Shown here piece after piece: positions 19,416 through 29,911 of a stretch of 43,833 bases of DNA. The notes under the pieces were generated by a model that saw only the letters and a program-made list of their open reading frames with translations, ran no database searches and was not told where the DNA came from. Position 1 is the first letter of the stretch, and each line of letters starts with the position of its first letter. The stretch comes from Isohypsibius dastychi. Taxonomy: Eukaryota > Tardigrada > Eutardigrada > Parachela > Isohypsibiidae. The position numbers were made by a program, and so were the translations under genes. Location: NCBI GenBank assembly GCA_034696485.1, contig JAQIWT010000055.1, forward strand, positions 1-43,833, read 5' to 3'.

Positions 19416-22400
19416 CTATGCGGAGACTCTGTGAGATTTCTGAGCTGAAAAGACCTCCTCCTCCGAGTCGCTATCATCATCGATTGCATCTTCCTGCCTC
19501 AAAGGTCGGAAGCCCTGCTTCTTATTAATAAACGCCCCAAAATCCGCATCCACATTCGGCTTATACCGATACAGCATATCTTTCCATTTCGCTTGTGATG
19601 AGCGTTGGTTCTTTCGGAAACAGCAAATTGTAATTCCACAAAAGAGGATCAGAGTTGGAACGCAGAAAATGGCGATCATAATGGCATATCCGGAACCTGG
19701 AACTTGACTGATAGGTGGGCCGGTTTGAGTGCTCCCGTTAGCCGGCTTCGTATCGGTGGCTTCTTTGAGGGACGTGATTGAATGTGGAAGTGATGGCGGT
19801 AATGGGACATCTACAGCGAATGACAAAATGAACCCAAATAAAACAAATAACGAAGAAAAACACCAAAAATCCTTGTGTTACTGGATTCAAAATTCAAAAT
19901 TTGATTCTCAACGAATTCTGAGTGTACAAACTACAGAGTATAATCGAATCAAAGTAGTAAATTCTGCATTCTCTAGAAAAACAAAGTTTTATATTGCCTT
20001 TGTGATGATCGTTTTTAATTATTTATTTTATTGTCCAGCTCGCGGAAAAGTTTCATTTCATTCATCGATTGTTAATTTCCACTTTTCCAATGTTTATAAA
20101 AAACTCTTATTAAGTTCTGGCACGAACTAATATAGTTTTAAGAGAGAAACTGACCAAAGCGACATAACTTCGGACTTACATTTTGAATGGAACTGATGAA
20201 TTTTACCATCCAACTCAACGACGTAAATGCAACTCTGATCTCCGCTAACGGCAACCGCGTGCGGATTCACTAAAGGTGCCTTCTGTAAACCGGAAGTAAC
20301 AACCATGTTCAAACCACTCTCTTCGTAATCAAATTACGAAGAAAACAAATGTGTTTCTGGCTTTCCGGTAGAAAAAATATTCATACCTTTGAATTAACAA
20401 CACCGATCGACATGCCAGTTGTCACATTGACCAAGATGACTTGGACGACTTCATTTTCTCCAGGAATGTTGCCCATCCCGTTCACGGCGACCATCAGATC
20501 ATCTGAAGAAGTAAAATAAAGCATCATCATAGCAAACAAGTGATTTTGGGTAATTTGGTCATACTAACCGGAAATGTCAATGGAGAACACTTTGAATCCG
20601 AATTCCGGAACCTGGTACAACTTTTGGAAAACCCCAGTTTTTGCATTAAACGACTGAACACGTCCATTTTCTCGATCAGCCACAAAAAGTGTCAATTCAT
20701 CCGCGCTCAGTTTGATGTCATGAGGAATAAAGAATTCCGATGGGGCCGGGCGAATCGACATACTTTCTAGTGGACTATAATTCGCTTTGCCGATAAGCTG
20801 AAGGAATCGACCATCTGGATTGAATTTCAGCACACGAGAATTACAATAACCATCTCCGACGTAGAAGTCGCCATTCTCCATTACTGCCACGCTGGTCGGC
20901 TTGCAAAAATGAGCGCCATCATGACCCGGCTCAAACTGCTTTCCTAAAAAAACGAAAAATCATCAATAACTGACCAAAAGTATGAAATGTGTTCGATTTT
21001 CAAGCTCAATGCCAAGGGAAACCCCGAAACTTTATAAAACAGTTTTCAAAGAACAAAGATATTCATTCCACGTACAGTATGAGGCCTCTAATTTTACTAG
21101 CAAAAGATCTATTCACCAGCAAATATAAATGATTTGCTCTTTAAATTCTGTGGCTTCGGAAAAATCATAATTTTTTAGACGGAGTGTAATTCTGACATCA
21201 AACAAACACAAACAAATACTGAGGATCTAAACTACGAAAACTGTGCAGTTAACAATTTGATAAAAAAAACTGTACATTCTGGAGACACTACTATGTGCGA
21301 TTCCAGACGTTTATTTTCGACAACTTGAGCTTTTAACACTCCGAGCAAACCGCAAATCACGTGATGATTTTTAAAATTCAGTAAAGCAGCCCAATAAGTA
21401 AATTTCGGAGAACTGTCAAACTTTGAAATCGAAATCTGAAAACTTCCGCGATTTTAAAATCGAATTCCACCATCTCAACAACCAAATTCCACCATTCAAA
21501 AAAATTTATTCTGAGTGGTCGTATGATTTGCTTACCCAAAATCATGGCTACTTTGTCGTTGGTCATTTTGATGACCTGATGCAACGCAACATCCGTCGTC
21601 CAAACATTTCCCAATTTATCGACGGTGATACCATGTGGCATATAGAATCTGGAATAGAACGGGAATCACACCACAATTATAGAAAATGTCTGCTTAAACG
21701 CCTGGTCAAAAATTAATAAACCAATTCTTCGATAAGATAGCCGGTTGGGAAAACAGAATAAATATCAAACTGCAACAAGATATTGTCTTACATGTTGATT
21801 CCATAGTGGCTTTTGATGATTCCTGTGTCGGTATCAACTACCAGAATAGTCGGATCTTTTATGGGGCCGTCTTGCAACTTCCGGTATTTATCCTCAAAAT
21901 CGAACGACGTCGAATCCCACGAATGGGAGTTTCGATGGAAGATATACCTGCACAGAAAGAATCATCATTATAACCAGAAGAGACACTGAAATCGAGAGCA
22001 AAAACAGATATGTTGATCTGGCCAAACAGGCACTTACGCATATTGCGAAGAATGATCCAAAGCCACTCCGGAAATCTGACCGAGTTTCAACGCAGACAAT
22101 TTCGCACTCCATTGTTCCACTTCCTCGAAATCTAAAACAATCAATTATTAAGTTTGATAAAAAAAACGAACTCCAGAGCAAGCAAGTACAAAAACGCTGC
22201 ACCAAGCCGACTTGAAAATCTACACGTGAATCGAGAAAGGTAATCAGATATCTTTCTGGAGAAAATATTCCAAAAATTAACCCCAAGTCTTCTCGTTAAA
22301 CAAGTTGAAGGAATAACCAAAAGGGCGTCAGCAAAATAAAACGCAAATATCTGATAAACAACTGAAAAACTCGTAATGTCAACATCGCTTCAGGAGAAAA

Positions 22401-24489
22401 GATACGGCAACCCAACCGGACTCACTTCACGAGATATTATTAATTTCATTTTTGAAATCACGAAAAAAAACATTCCGATTCGTACCGTATTTCTTGTTGG
22501 CAAGTTGCAGATTCTCGAACTGCTTGCCCAGATCAATCCCACCCATCGGCCAAGCATTATCTGGTCTCTTCATTACAATCGGCGCTTTCGTCTTCTCATC
22601 CACCTCTCCTTCCCTTCCCCGGAAATCCGGTGCCGTCATGGTCACTTCCAACCCAGGTTTTCGCCTCTTCGGCGGAATTGTATTCTCTTCGACATTCTCG
22701 ACTTCCGGCGCAAGGGTTGTCATAGCCGACATAACCATCCCACTATGATGCCCATGAATCTCTGAAGCCGGCAGTGGTTGGCTGGCTTCAACCGGAAGTT
22801 GCAGTTCCATCAACGACTGCTCTATATCCGTGCAACTTTCTTCAAAAACAAACCGGATAACAAAATTTGATTTTGGTCGTTTTGATTAAAAAAGTCCACA
22901 ATACCTCTTATGATCCGATGCTCAGCATAATACATAATGTAGAAGTTGCACATCTCATCCTTATGGGTTGGTCCCATCAGTGTTATTCCCGTCCTTTCCG
23001 TCGAATTATAAACACATCGTGCTCCCTGAAATAAAAAAAAGGATCAATAATCAAATCTCAAAACTGGAAAACGCACAAAAAATAATAACGCATTCTAGAA
23101 TTATATCACAAAAGAAATGACCTGTTGACAAACGCAAAATCTTCCCGTTCGGTTTTCAGAAACGGTTTTCAGAAAAATTATTACCTGAGAACTTTTGCTG
23201 GCGGAAAAGCCGAATACTTTCGGTTCGGAAACTTACCAGAATGCTACCATCGGTTAAATTATGAGCCGAAGTCATCGGATAAAAGGACTGCGGATTTTGT
23301 GGGCTTTGTTTGCCAAGCATTGTCCAAGTCTGAGATTCCTGGTCTTCCGGTCTCATATACCATCCCTAACCAAACAGACTTCGATAGCCAGTCAACCCCT
23401 AATAGTAAACCAAAAAAAGTGAATACCGAGATGACGGTTCCCAAAGAATGAGCATGCGTCCGGAACCCGAAAGGATGGATGATCGTGTCTGTTTTCAGCG
23501 TACACATCACGTTGACATTGACAACTATAATGAAGCAAACGAATTAGATCATCACCCAGCCTGTCAGAGTTGCACTTGTCCGCGAGCCAGTTCTCAAGTG
23601 GAACGCGCAACTGGCGGAAGTCAGTTAATACCGAATCAGCACTCTTTTCATAACTTCGACGTATTCGGCATTTTTATTTGAAAAAGACTGAGATTTGAGG
23701 TTGACAAAAAACGTACCAGGTTGCTTCGGTGGAATAATCTGTCCACCCCCAGCCAGAATCATAATCCCCGCAGCGTGCTTCCGTGGCTTCTCCGTCATGA
23801 TAAGCGATAACCCGGAAGCATCATTCGTAACCGGTATGCTGTAATGAATCTGGATGAAGAGTCCCTTGACGTTCGTTTTAAGACCAATCTGGAATCCCAC
23901 ATCTAAACACAGAAAAAAAATAATCGCGATGTACAAAAAACGAGATTGATTTTCTGCGGAAAATTTACCTTCTGGTAAAGTGAACGCTGGAGCATCTTTC
24001 GCCCAGGCAAACAAGAAACTAGATCTCCCAAGGCACGCTGAATTAACGGGATGATCATCTAGGCACTTCCAGGCTCCGTTACCATGACTTGTTCCAGGGT
24101 TGCTTTGGATGGGTTCTGAACAGCCATACAGAAGCATGTGGTGTACTGATTTCTGCGAGGCATTCGGAACGTATTTAACTAAAAGAAAAATAAGATCAAA
24201 ATCAGGGCAACATCTGGTTAAGAAACGACAACATCCGGGTCCCAAAAGTCATCTCAGTTTTTTTTGCACTTCGTTAGAACTGGAGCTTACCTATGTATCT
24301 TCTGTCGAACTGCACTTCTAATCCAAGGCAATGATATTCGTCTTCCGACGTGGTGTTGATTTTGGGCATCCACAAAGCCACGACATCTTCTTCCTCTTTT
24401 TGGTTATTTGCGCCTGGAAGCTCGGAGACGGCTAAGGTAATGAGGCAGGATTGTAATGAGATTAGTAGGACGTGGAACGATATCTTCAT
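19416..24489 (-). CDS. PAM: Bifunctional peptidylglycine alpha-amidating monooxygenase (PAM)
   Basis: Fourteen exons on the minus strand in consistent phase give 894 residues: 24489-24291, 24178-23969, 23902-23717, 23524-23427, 23365-23237, 23025-22905, 22839-22486, 22131-22038, 21947-21792, 21648-21536, 20943-20569, 20502-20387, 20318-20180, 19810-19416. Order: signal peptide; PHM copper monooxygenase with VHHMLLYGC, IQIHYS, FGFRTHAHSLG and the Met-ligand segment DEMCNFYIMYY; a linker with KRRK; PAL lyase with GQISGVALD, FHRNSHSWD, MPHGITVD, TTDVALHQV, VGDGYCNSR and VADRENGR; a transmembrane helix; and an acidic cytosolic tail (DDDSDSEEEVFS). It converts peptidyl-glycine to peptide-amide in secretory granules. 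Having PHM and PAL in one gene is notable, since flies separate them. Confidence 0.93.
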
Positions 24490-24894
24490 GATGGGATGTC
24501 AGTCAAGAATAACTGGCATTCCTGGGAAGAGGAGTTGATGAACTAAATTTAAATGCGCGCAAAGGAATGAGTTGAGATGAGAAGACGAGTGCGATGCTGC
24601 AACAGCGCGGAAACGTGAAATCAAAACAAGCCAAACTTCACATGTGAGAACAGGTGGCAATTCTAGAGGGAGCCACTACCTTTCACCAGGTGGCTAGCGG
24701 TGCGTGTAACTGGTCATTCTCTGCATGATAACATAGTAACGTTGTAGTTAATTAGTACAAAAGCGTTTTTCGAAACCAAATATCGATCCGGAAAGTTTTT
24801 CAGATAAGCTAAAATTGTTGAGAGTGTTTCGCGTCTTAGTTACCATCGATTTGTGTTCAATGGAGTTTCCTAAATGATCCGGGTAGTTTTATTA

Positions 24895-25220
24895 TTTATT
24901 CTACGGTATGTGTAGCCAGGCAGAACGGCCTTCGGTTTTCAAAAGCTGCTTCGTTTTCGGACTTTCCGTAGTCAACATTCGTGGTATCTGCAATGTGGAA
25001 AGCAAGCTTTTAACTGAATTAAAAAGTGAACAAAACTTCGTCCGTTGCTCATGACCTCGAACAATGGTGGTCGAATATTGGTGGTCGAACGAACCAAAAC
25101 AATTATAAATCTGAAAAGTTTGCATGAACAGGTGAACGACACCACGGAAGTACTTTCTTTCATCCATAGCAGTTCGAGATCCAAAGAACTAAGATCTGCG
25201 TGTTGCATTCAGTTTTCTTG
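24895..25220. repeat. Diverged copy of the TTTCGTAG repeat family
   Basis: Words GCTTCGTTTTCGG, TTTCCGTAGTC, ATTCGTGG and ACTTCGTCC are followed by opposite-sense CCTCGAACAATGG and CACCACGGAAG. The ~16-nt spacing is partly kept. It lies between the PAM 5' end and the next gene; the plus-strand gene's leader may begin inside it. Confidence 0.45.
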
Positions 25221-25250
25221 TAGCCTTCGTTCTTTTTTGGTTTCTCGATC

Positions 25251-25845
25251 ATGAAGCTCGCAGTTGTAGCAACCCTGCTGACCTTTTCAGGTAAATTCGT
25301 TTCCAGATTCCTTCTTTTCTACCTCAACAAAATGCTGAGTAGGTCTTCTTAATGCCCAGTTCCTCCCATTTCTTGGATGGGGTGGGTGGATCAACCCTCT
25401 GTCGATCTGGGCATATGGAGGTCCCGGAATCGGAGCGCAGATTCCTGACATCGGAATAGCTGGGATGAGTGATTACGTAGTTGATCTTCCTCAGCAAAGT
25501 AGCAGCAGCAGCGGAGCACGTTCCGCTTCAGAATCCGGAGGTCGAGCCGCCGAAGCTGCTGAAATTCCAAGTGCATTCAAACTGACCGCTGCGGTGGGTC
25601 AAGATACTGATGGTAAGGAACCAGGTGAGATCAGGACCATGGCTGCCAGTGAGAACAAGACTATGGAAACCCGGGATGTAAAAAAGAAAGATCTTCCGCT
25701 AAAAGGGGATCTGAAACCGTCTGTGGTTGTTAAAAAGGATACCCATCCAAAAAAGCTGCTGGCGGTCAGCTTGGCGAAAATCGCGAAACAGCTAGCGGAC
25801 GCACCAAAAGATGTCGCCCGACCAAGTCGCCCTGTTGACGTATAG
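25251..25845 (+). CDS. Small secreted protein, unknown family
   Basis: Two exons (25251-25290, 25343-25845) with a 52-nt phase-1 intron encode 180 residues. The signal peptide MKLAVVATLLTFSGLLNA is split by the intron. The mature part starts with a Gly/Trp/Pro-rich hydrophobic segment (QFLPFLGWGGWINPLSIWAY), then a Ser/Ala-rich region, a potential N-glycosylation site NKT, and a Lys-rich tail whose LLAVSLAKIAKQLADA segment could form an amphipathic helix. The exon layout resembles the glycine-rich gene at 35338. No family recognised; could be a cuticle or body-fluid protein or an antimicrobial-like peptide (inference). Confidence 0.72.
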
Positions 25846-25966
25846 GAATTTTGTACAAGCAGCATGCTCTGGCGCAACAAAAATAATACAAACTGCATCA
25901 CGAATGCGGTTCGTTTTTTTGTGAACTTTTCCGGCAACCGACCGTAAATTATTGTACAGCATTCGA

Positions 25967-25972
25967 AATAAA
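25967..25972 (+). terminator. Poly(A) signal for the small secreted protein
   Basis: AATAAA 120 nt after the stop codon. Confidence 0.6.
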
Positions 25973-26400
25973 TGTAGTTCTAACAGAGTTTCGTGCAAAA
26001 CACATGGTCAAAGAAAACTGAACAGAAACTAATTACGCGCAGAGAGCAGGAATATCAGCAATTATGAAACTTGCTGTCGATATGATAACGATACAGATCG
26101 GGGCTATGTGCTACGCTGTTGCTGCTCTGACGTCACTGATGCTTGCACCACCTTCTGCACACAGGCATCTGATTCAAACTGATACGGCACGCACTCCGTG
26201 CGGTTCGTCTGATTGCGTGCATCCCACAATCGTTTTCGCTAGACTTTCGTCACTTCAGTCGTTCAGCTGCATTGAATTTTGAAAGGAGTTGAATCGATAG
26301 TGTTGCCTCTTGCATTTCATATTTCCGCCCTTTCCCTCCTGGTTCTTCGTTGTACCCCGAAAAGCCAGAATCCAAATCTCGTATTTTCAACCTCCCCGAA

Positions 26401-28811
26401 ATGGCTACTGGACCCGTGGAGACGGATACATTCGTCGCATCGCCCAGCAAACCTGCAGTCAGCAAATGGAAGTCCTTTACGACATTCCTTTATAATTCCA
26501 AGGATGGAACCGTTCTCGGACGAACTGGAAAGAGTTGGTTGCAAATTTTTATCTTCTACGTGATATTCTACGGCGTCCTTGCTGCCTTCTTTGCTGTGCT
26601 TCTTGTCCTTTTCCTTCAAACTCTTGATCCTAATCAACCAAAATGGAAGGGAGCTGACGGAATCATTGGAAACGTTCCAGGTTGGTTTGCATTTCATTCT
26701 TGTAGATCTACCACCCTATTTTCGAGGAAGTGGATTATTTTTGAGTGGTCGACAATATGAAGAGTCAAGGATAAGTTTCTCAAGTGTCAGTCATCAATCT
26801 CATTGTCGTCGTTTCCCTGTTTTGCATAAGCGTACAGGGTGCTGCATCGAAACCTAGACTGACCCCTTCTTTAGAATATTCATCTGAGCCCTTGCGTTTA
26901 CCCCCTGTGTAAGCTGATGGAACGCCAGTGACTTTTTAATTCCGCTTGTAAAATCGAAACGCGGAATTTTTATTGATTTTTTAAGTTTGCTTGAAGTTAG
27001 CTGGCCGTGCCCGCAGGCGGTTATCAGCGTGATTTCGATATTGTTTTCAAATTTTTGGACTGCATTTTGGTTGTAATATTTCGTTGTTTTTGCAAGTGCA
27101 ATTTTTTGTAAAATTATTAGATCGTCTTTTTGCATGAATTTTTCCATTTCCAAATAGCAATGTCGTCTTGCTGTGTACTGCAATTTGTTTGGAACTTATT
27201 ACTTCCAGTATGAACGAATTGTTTTTCGTATTTTTTCTAAATTTTAATTGAAAATGCACTTTTTGATTAGTTAATGATGTGTTTTTTCTTCTTCAGGTCT
27301 CGGTTTCCGACCGGCACCAGCAGAGAGCGGAAGTACGTTGATTTGGGTGAAACCGTCGGGTGCGAATGCGCCAGATGCCAACGTTCAGAGGTTGATTTCC
27401 AGCTTGAATGCTAGTTTGGCCGGTAAGATTGCATTTTTATCTTTATTTGAGATTATTTATGGCGTAATCATAATCGAATATTTTCAGAATACGAGCCTGG
27501 CAAGCAGAACACCGAAAATTACATCAACTGCAAAGACCAGAGAGGTGTTCGTGATCCGGCTGAGAAAAAAGTCTGCCAGTTTTCCATTAAGGATAACCTT
27601 GGACCATGTACCGTTGAAAACAACTTTGGATATACTTCCGGTCAACCATGTGTTCTTGTCAAACTCAACAGGGTAAATATTGGCTGACCGAGTTTAGTGG
27701 ATGGGATAAATATATCGATTTTTATTTTGAATTTGTTTATTTTTATTTCCCTTATTTCATATTTCTGTAAATTTTTGTTCAAGTTGTAAACCGATAATTT
27801 TGGAAGCCAATCTCGTTTTTTTTAACTCTCTGATAATAACCACTATTTCCGGAAATTTAATAACCAACTTATTAAACTTTGTTCAGAATAGAAGGTATTC
27901 GACTGTAACAGATGTACAGTTTCGTAAAGTTGAAATAAATTTAATCAGCAGACAGGCGTGCTTCTCTGCAAACTTCGAGTTTGTTTGCTTTACTTACAGA
28001 ATATTGTTTGAATAATTAATAATTATTGGCAGTTACAAATTTTAAGTATGGCACACATGTTGAGAAATGTTAGATATTCGATTCATTTATTTATTCATTT
28101 GAGCTTCAAGATTGCGTAGGCAAATTAACGCCTCAAGTGCAATAGGGAAATCAGAAGAATTTCCGATAAAGGAATGATTTAAAGTTTTAATCATTTAATG
28201 ACTTAAAGTGTTTTAAAGGATTGATTCGGAAAAGTTTTTATAGAATACGCACTTGTTTAGTGACAGCGTTGAAACTATGGATTGCATTGTTTCATAATTT
28301 TAGATTCTTGAAATATTGTCGAGAAAATCTAGAGAATTTGCATCTTCCTTGGAATTTCGAAATGTTGGATACGTTTTCTGAATTTAATACTAATATTCTC
28401 AGTTTCGTTCACGTATCAGTGCACGTTGTAATCTGAATTACTGTATTCCAGATCTTCGGCTGGACTCCTGAACCATACACCGCTGAAGATGTCCAATCAC
28501 CCAACTACCCCAAAGAACTCAACGGTCAGCTGCCACCTCCCGGAGTTGTCCTGGTGACTTGCAACGGCGAAGACAACGTTGACAAGGAACACATCGGACC
28601 AGTCAAATATTACCCACAAGGACTCGGTTATCAATACTATCCATACACGAATGCCCCCGGATATCTCTCACCACTTGTCATGGTCCAGTTTCTCAATCCG
28701 GCACCCGGCGTCGTCATCAACGTCGAATGCAAAGCTTGGGCTAAGAATATTAAACATAGCCGAGTCGACCGACTGGGACAAGTTCATTTTGAAATTCTGA
28801 TGGATCGGTAA
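26401..28811 (+). CDS. Na+/K+-ATPase beta subunit (nervana-like)
   Basis: Four exons (26401-26680, 27297-27422, 27488-27672, 28452-28811) give 316 residues, the usual beta-subunit size. It is a type II membrane protein. A short cytosolic N-terminus has FTTFLYNSKDGTVLGRTGKS; a single transmembrane helix follows (WLQIFIFYVIFYGVLAAFFAV and onward). The ectodomain begins with PGLGFRP and has six cysteines in the spacing expected of the three conserved disulfides (NCKD, VCQF, PCTV, PCVL, TCNG, ECKA). It chaperones the catalytic alpha subunit to the plasma membrane and tunes pump activity. Alternative members of the family would be H,K-ATPase beta. The 0.8-kb third intron and the 0.6-kb first intron show no other gene. 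Confidence 0.93.
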
Positions 28812-29911
28812 TAAGTACTTTGAGTTCGGGCAGCTGAATATTTTGTTGAGGTTTCTTTTGGGGTATTTGACTTTTTTCTCTTGGTACGTTTGAAATAGTG
28901 CGTCCTTTATTTATTAGGCCGTCTCTCACTATATGGCGGTTTTGGTTTCACGTGGAATTATCTCTTACCTGATAAAACTGAAACTGTGAAGAATATACTG
29001 CAAATCGCTTCCGGCGAAAATGAGTAGTACTATTTTGCGTTTTCATTTCTCTGCTTGAAAAGTTGGTCTCGGCGGAATTTTGCGGTGTTTTTGGAACTGG
29101 ACTGCTGAGCGTTATATAACTCCGCTGAAAAATGCGTTAAATTTTCGGTTTTCGGGTGACGAAGGCTTCTTATCAATGCTGTTCAATTATAACTGCTTTA
29201 ACTGCCGGTAAATAATTCGCGATAAATGACCAGCGATAAAAATACCAATTCCGATCGTTCATAGTTCACTTTCGCGATCCAAAAGAGTATCAACGAACCG
29301 ATGTATGGCCAGTGAATTTTCAAAAATGGATGATAGAAGAATGAATATTTTTCCGGTGCTTTCGTCATGAATAACAATAAAAACAAATAATTGCGTTTTT
29401 CGGTGATCAGTTTTGGTCAACCAAAAGAACGGCAGTAAATTTTGGCCAAACAGTCATTTTTTGAGCGAACTGCTGAATCTGATAATCAACTGGTGTGCGA
29501 AATTTGATGAAGAAGACAGCTGGTCCATATTCGAGCAAAATGGAACAATTTTCGGCCTCCCTGGCACAACACAAATAAAATGGACATTCTCAAACAAAGC
29601 CGGGCCGGAATCTGCAAAGACAAACATACTTCATTCATTACAAGCAACAATTTTATGGCCAAATCGGAAAAGGTGTTTTCTTAAGAAAGGAAACAAGTAG
29701 AGCAAGTCGATTTATTTGCATTCAAAATTCCTTTCTGCCGCTCCAATATTGTCAGTGTTTACCTTCGTGATAAACAGCAGTAGTATTCAAATAGTCGCCA
29801 AGATGTTTCCCATTTCGAAACAATCTCCGGCTCATTCTTGAATCTGGCGTTTGATTTTCACAGTTTCGACAAAATTAATCTGATTTTCTTCTAAATTTCC
29901 GGCGACATAGG
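28812..29911. other. Intergenic region after the Na,K-ATPase beta gene
   Basis: It holds the ATPase beta 3' UTR and the leader of the next gene. AATAAA near 29378 is the nearest clear poly(A) signal. An ORF at 29413-29700 has no recognisable content. Confidence 0.4.

Noticed and set aside
21894-22286. Hydrophobic 130-residue minus-strand ORF resembling a membrane protein
   Set aside because: Runs across PAM exons 8-9 and their introns in a different frame; the PAL motifs are in the spliced frame.
26064-26282. 72-residue ORF with a hydrophobic N-terminus (MKLAVDMITIQIGAMCYAVA)
   Set aside because: Ends about 120 bp before the Na,K-ATPase beta start on the same strand with no own poly(A) signal or conserved content; more likely leader or promoter DNA.
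29413-29700. 95-residue plus-strand ORF
   Set aside because: No recognisable domain, no start context, and adjacent sequence gives no exon partner.
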